From JBBQVS01 sp038211295 (GTDB taxonomy: Bacteria > Chloroflexota > Ktedonobacteria > Ktedonobacterales > Ktedonobacteraceae), in the NCBI GenBank assembly GCA_038211295.1, contig JBBQVS010000127.1:1-6562 (forward strand): DNA of 6,562 nt. Reading direction: 5' to 3'. Position numbers and translations under genes: made by a program. A model generated the notes under the pieces. That model was not told where the DNA came from, did not search any database, and worked only from the letters and a program-made list of their open reading frames with translations. Below are positions 6,363 to 6,562 of this stretch, in pieces. The number at the start of each line of letters is the position of its first letter. Within the stretch, counting starts at the first letter, position 1.

Positions 6363-6391
6363 ATTGTAGCAAGTAGGCATGGCGGGGGCAA
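6363..6391 (-). promoter_or_regulatory. Candidate promoter of the histidine phosphatase gene
   Basis: Read on the minus strand, TTGCCC (6391-6386, 4 of 6 to TTGACA) and TACAAT (6368-6363, 5 of 6 to TATAAT) are separated by exactly 17 bp, about 50 bp upstream of the ATG. The -35 lies inside a copy of the 21/22-bp repeat. Confidence 0.45.
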
Positions 6392-6403
6392 GGGGAGCAT
6401 GGA
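6376..6403. repeat. Third locus of the 21/22-bp repeat
   Basis: CATGGCGGGGGCAAGGGGAG at 6378 is followed 20 bp later by the start of a second unit (GCATGG at 6397-6402). It matches the reverse complement of the array at 11-126 (GCATGGCGCGTGGGCAAGAC) and has the same orientation as the copy at 3441-3504. Confidence 0.55.
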
Positions 6404-6423
6404 TATGTAACCAGATGATGCGG

Positions 6424-6429
6424 TATAAT
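6424..6429 (+). promoter_or_regulatory. -10 box of a gene beyond the right edge
   Basis: Perfect TATAAT preceded by GCGG, with no clear -35 at 16-18 bp. Its context (GGTATAAT) resembles the GGTATACT promoter of gene 4. A start near 6436 would put the structured stretch 6441-6551 in the 5' leader of a rightward transcript. Confidence 0.45.
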
Positions 6430-6440
6430 CAAGAAGACTA

Positions 6441-6551
6441 CTAGCAAGAATAGGGAGCGTAATTCTCCTGGTGTCAGGAAGAATTATGCTGCTTTATATT
6501 GTCGTAGCGACTCCCCTTGCACATCACTGAGAATAGCATGGGGGATGCTAG
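6441..6551 (+). promoter_or_regulatory. Strongly self-complementary leader-like stretch
   Basis: An inner hairpin pairs 6458-6470 with 6475-6488 (13 pairs, one G-T wobble, one bulged A, loop GTGT). An outer stem pairs GCAAG (6444-6448) and GGGAG (6453-6457) with the continuous CTCCCCTTGC (6511-6520), leaving a 4-nt AATA bulge. A third small hairpin is TAGCAT-GGGGG-ATGCTA (6534-6550). CTAGCA at 6441-6446 can alternatively pair with TGCTAG at 6546-6551. I recognise no known riboswitch or T-box consensus. No open frame of note is present; the downstream gene is outside the window. Confidence 0.45.
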
Positions 6552-6562
6552 ACAACACTTCT

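Noticed and set aside
6441..6551. T-box or known riboswitch in the right-end leader
   Set aside because: I could not find the conserved T-box antiterminator sequence or any other class consensus; only generic stems are visible.
1..6562. tRNA or rRNA genes, phage or transposase genes, toxin-antitoxin pairs
   Set aside because: No cloverleaf, rRNA-like stretch, transposase motif or small toxin-antitoxin gene pair was seen in either strand.

Overview
The window carries seven protein genes, six on the plus strand and one on the minus strand, with moderate GC content and compact, partly overlapping gene spacing. The gene types suggest a soil- or compost-type Chloroflexota bacterium of the Ktedonobacteria kind: a stand-alone WD40 propeller with 'SPDG..IASGG.D..V.IWD' repeats, a multi-pass membrane protein with a HAMP-like tail and no output domain, a CpXC zinc protein, a DUF3592-like small membrane protein and a Tat-exported vanadium-haloperoxidase-type enzyme. 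That placement is inferred from protein style; there is no rRNA or other phylogenetic marker here.

Layout. Positions 1-446 hold no convincing gene: a GC-rich degenerate 21/22-bp tandem array (about 11-126) is followed by an AT-rich stretch. Gene 1 (447-1916) is a Tat-signal vanadium-dependent haloperoxidase / PAP2-fold enzyme with all the fold's signature motifs, followed by a strong hairpin (1941-1967). Genes 2 and 3 (2076-3059 and 3084-3440) form a likely two-gene membrane operon. A short intergenic region (3441-3581) contains diverged copies of the 21/22-bp repeat and an extended -10 promoter. Genes 4-6 (CpXC protein 3582-4220, mogA 4222-4707, WD40 protein 4704-5576) are packed with a 1-nt gap and then a 4-nt TTGA overlap, so they are almost certainly co-transcribed and translationally coupled. 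Gene 7 (minus strand, 6312-5581) is a histidine phosphatase converging on the WD40 gene with only 4 nt between the stop codons. The right end (6313-6562) is non-coding: a third copy of the repeat, a TATAAT box and a strongly self-complementary stretch that looks like the structured leader of a gene beyond the window.

How the genes may work together: gene 1 acts outside the cytoplasmic membrane on peroxide and halide, or on phosphoesters. Genes 2 and 3 are membrane proteins with no visible catalytic domain, and their function is unknown. Genes 4-6 join a molybdenum-cofactor enzyme (MogA) to a zinc-binding protein and a protein-interaction scaffold, a combination whose logic I cannot explain from known pathways. 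The most unusual signals are non-coding: the dispersed 21/22-bp repeat family in three intergenic regions, and the nested stem structure at 6441-6551. I found no clear evidence of a complete novel defence or mobile system.
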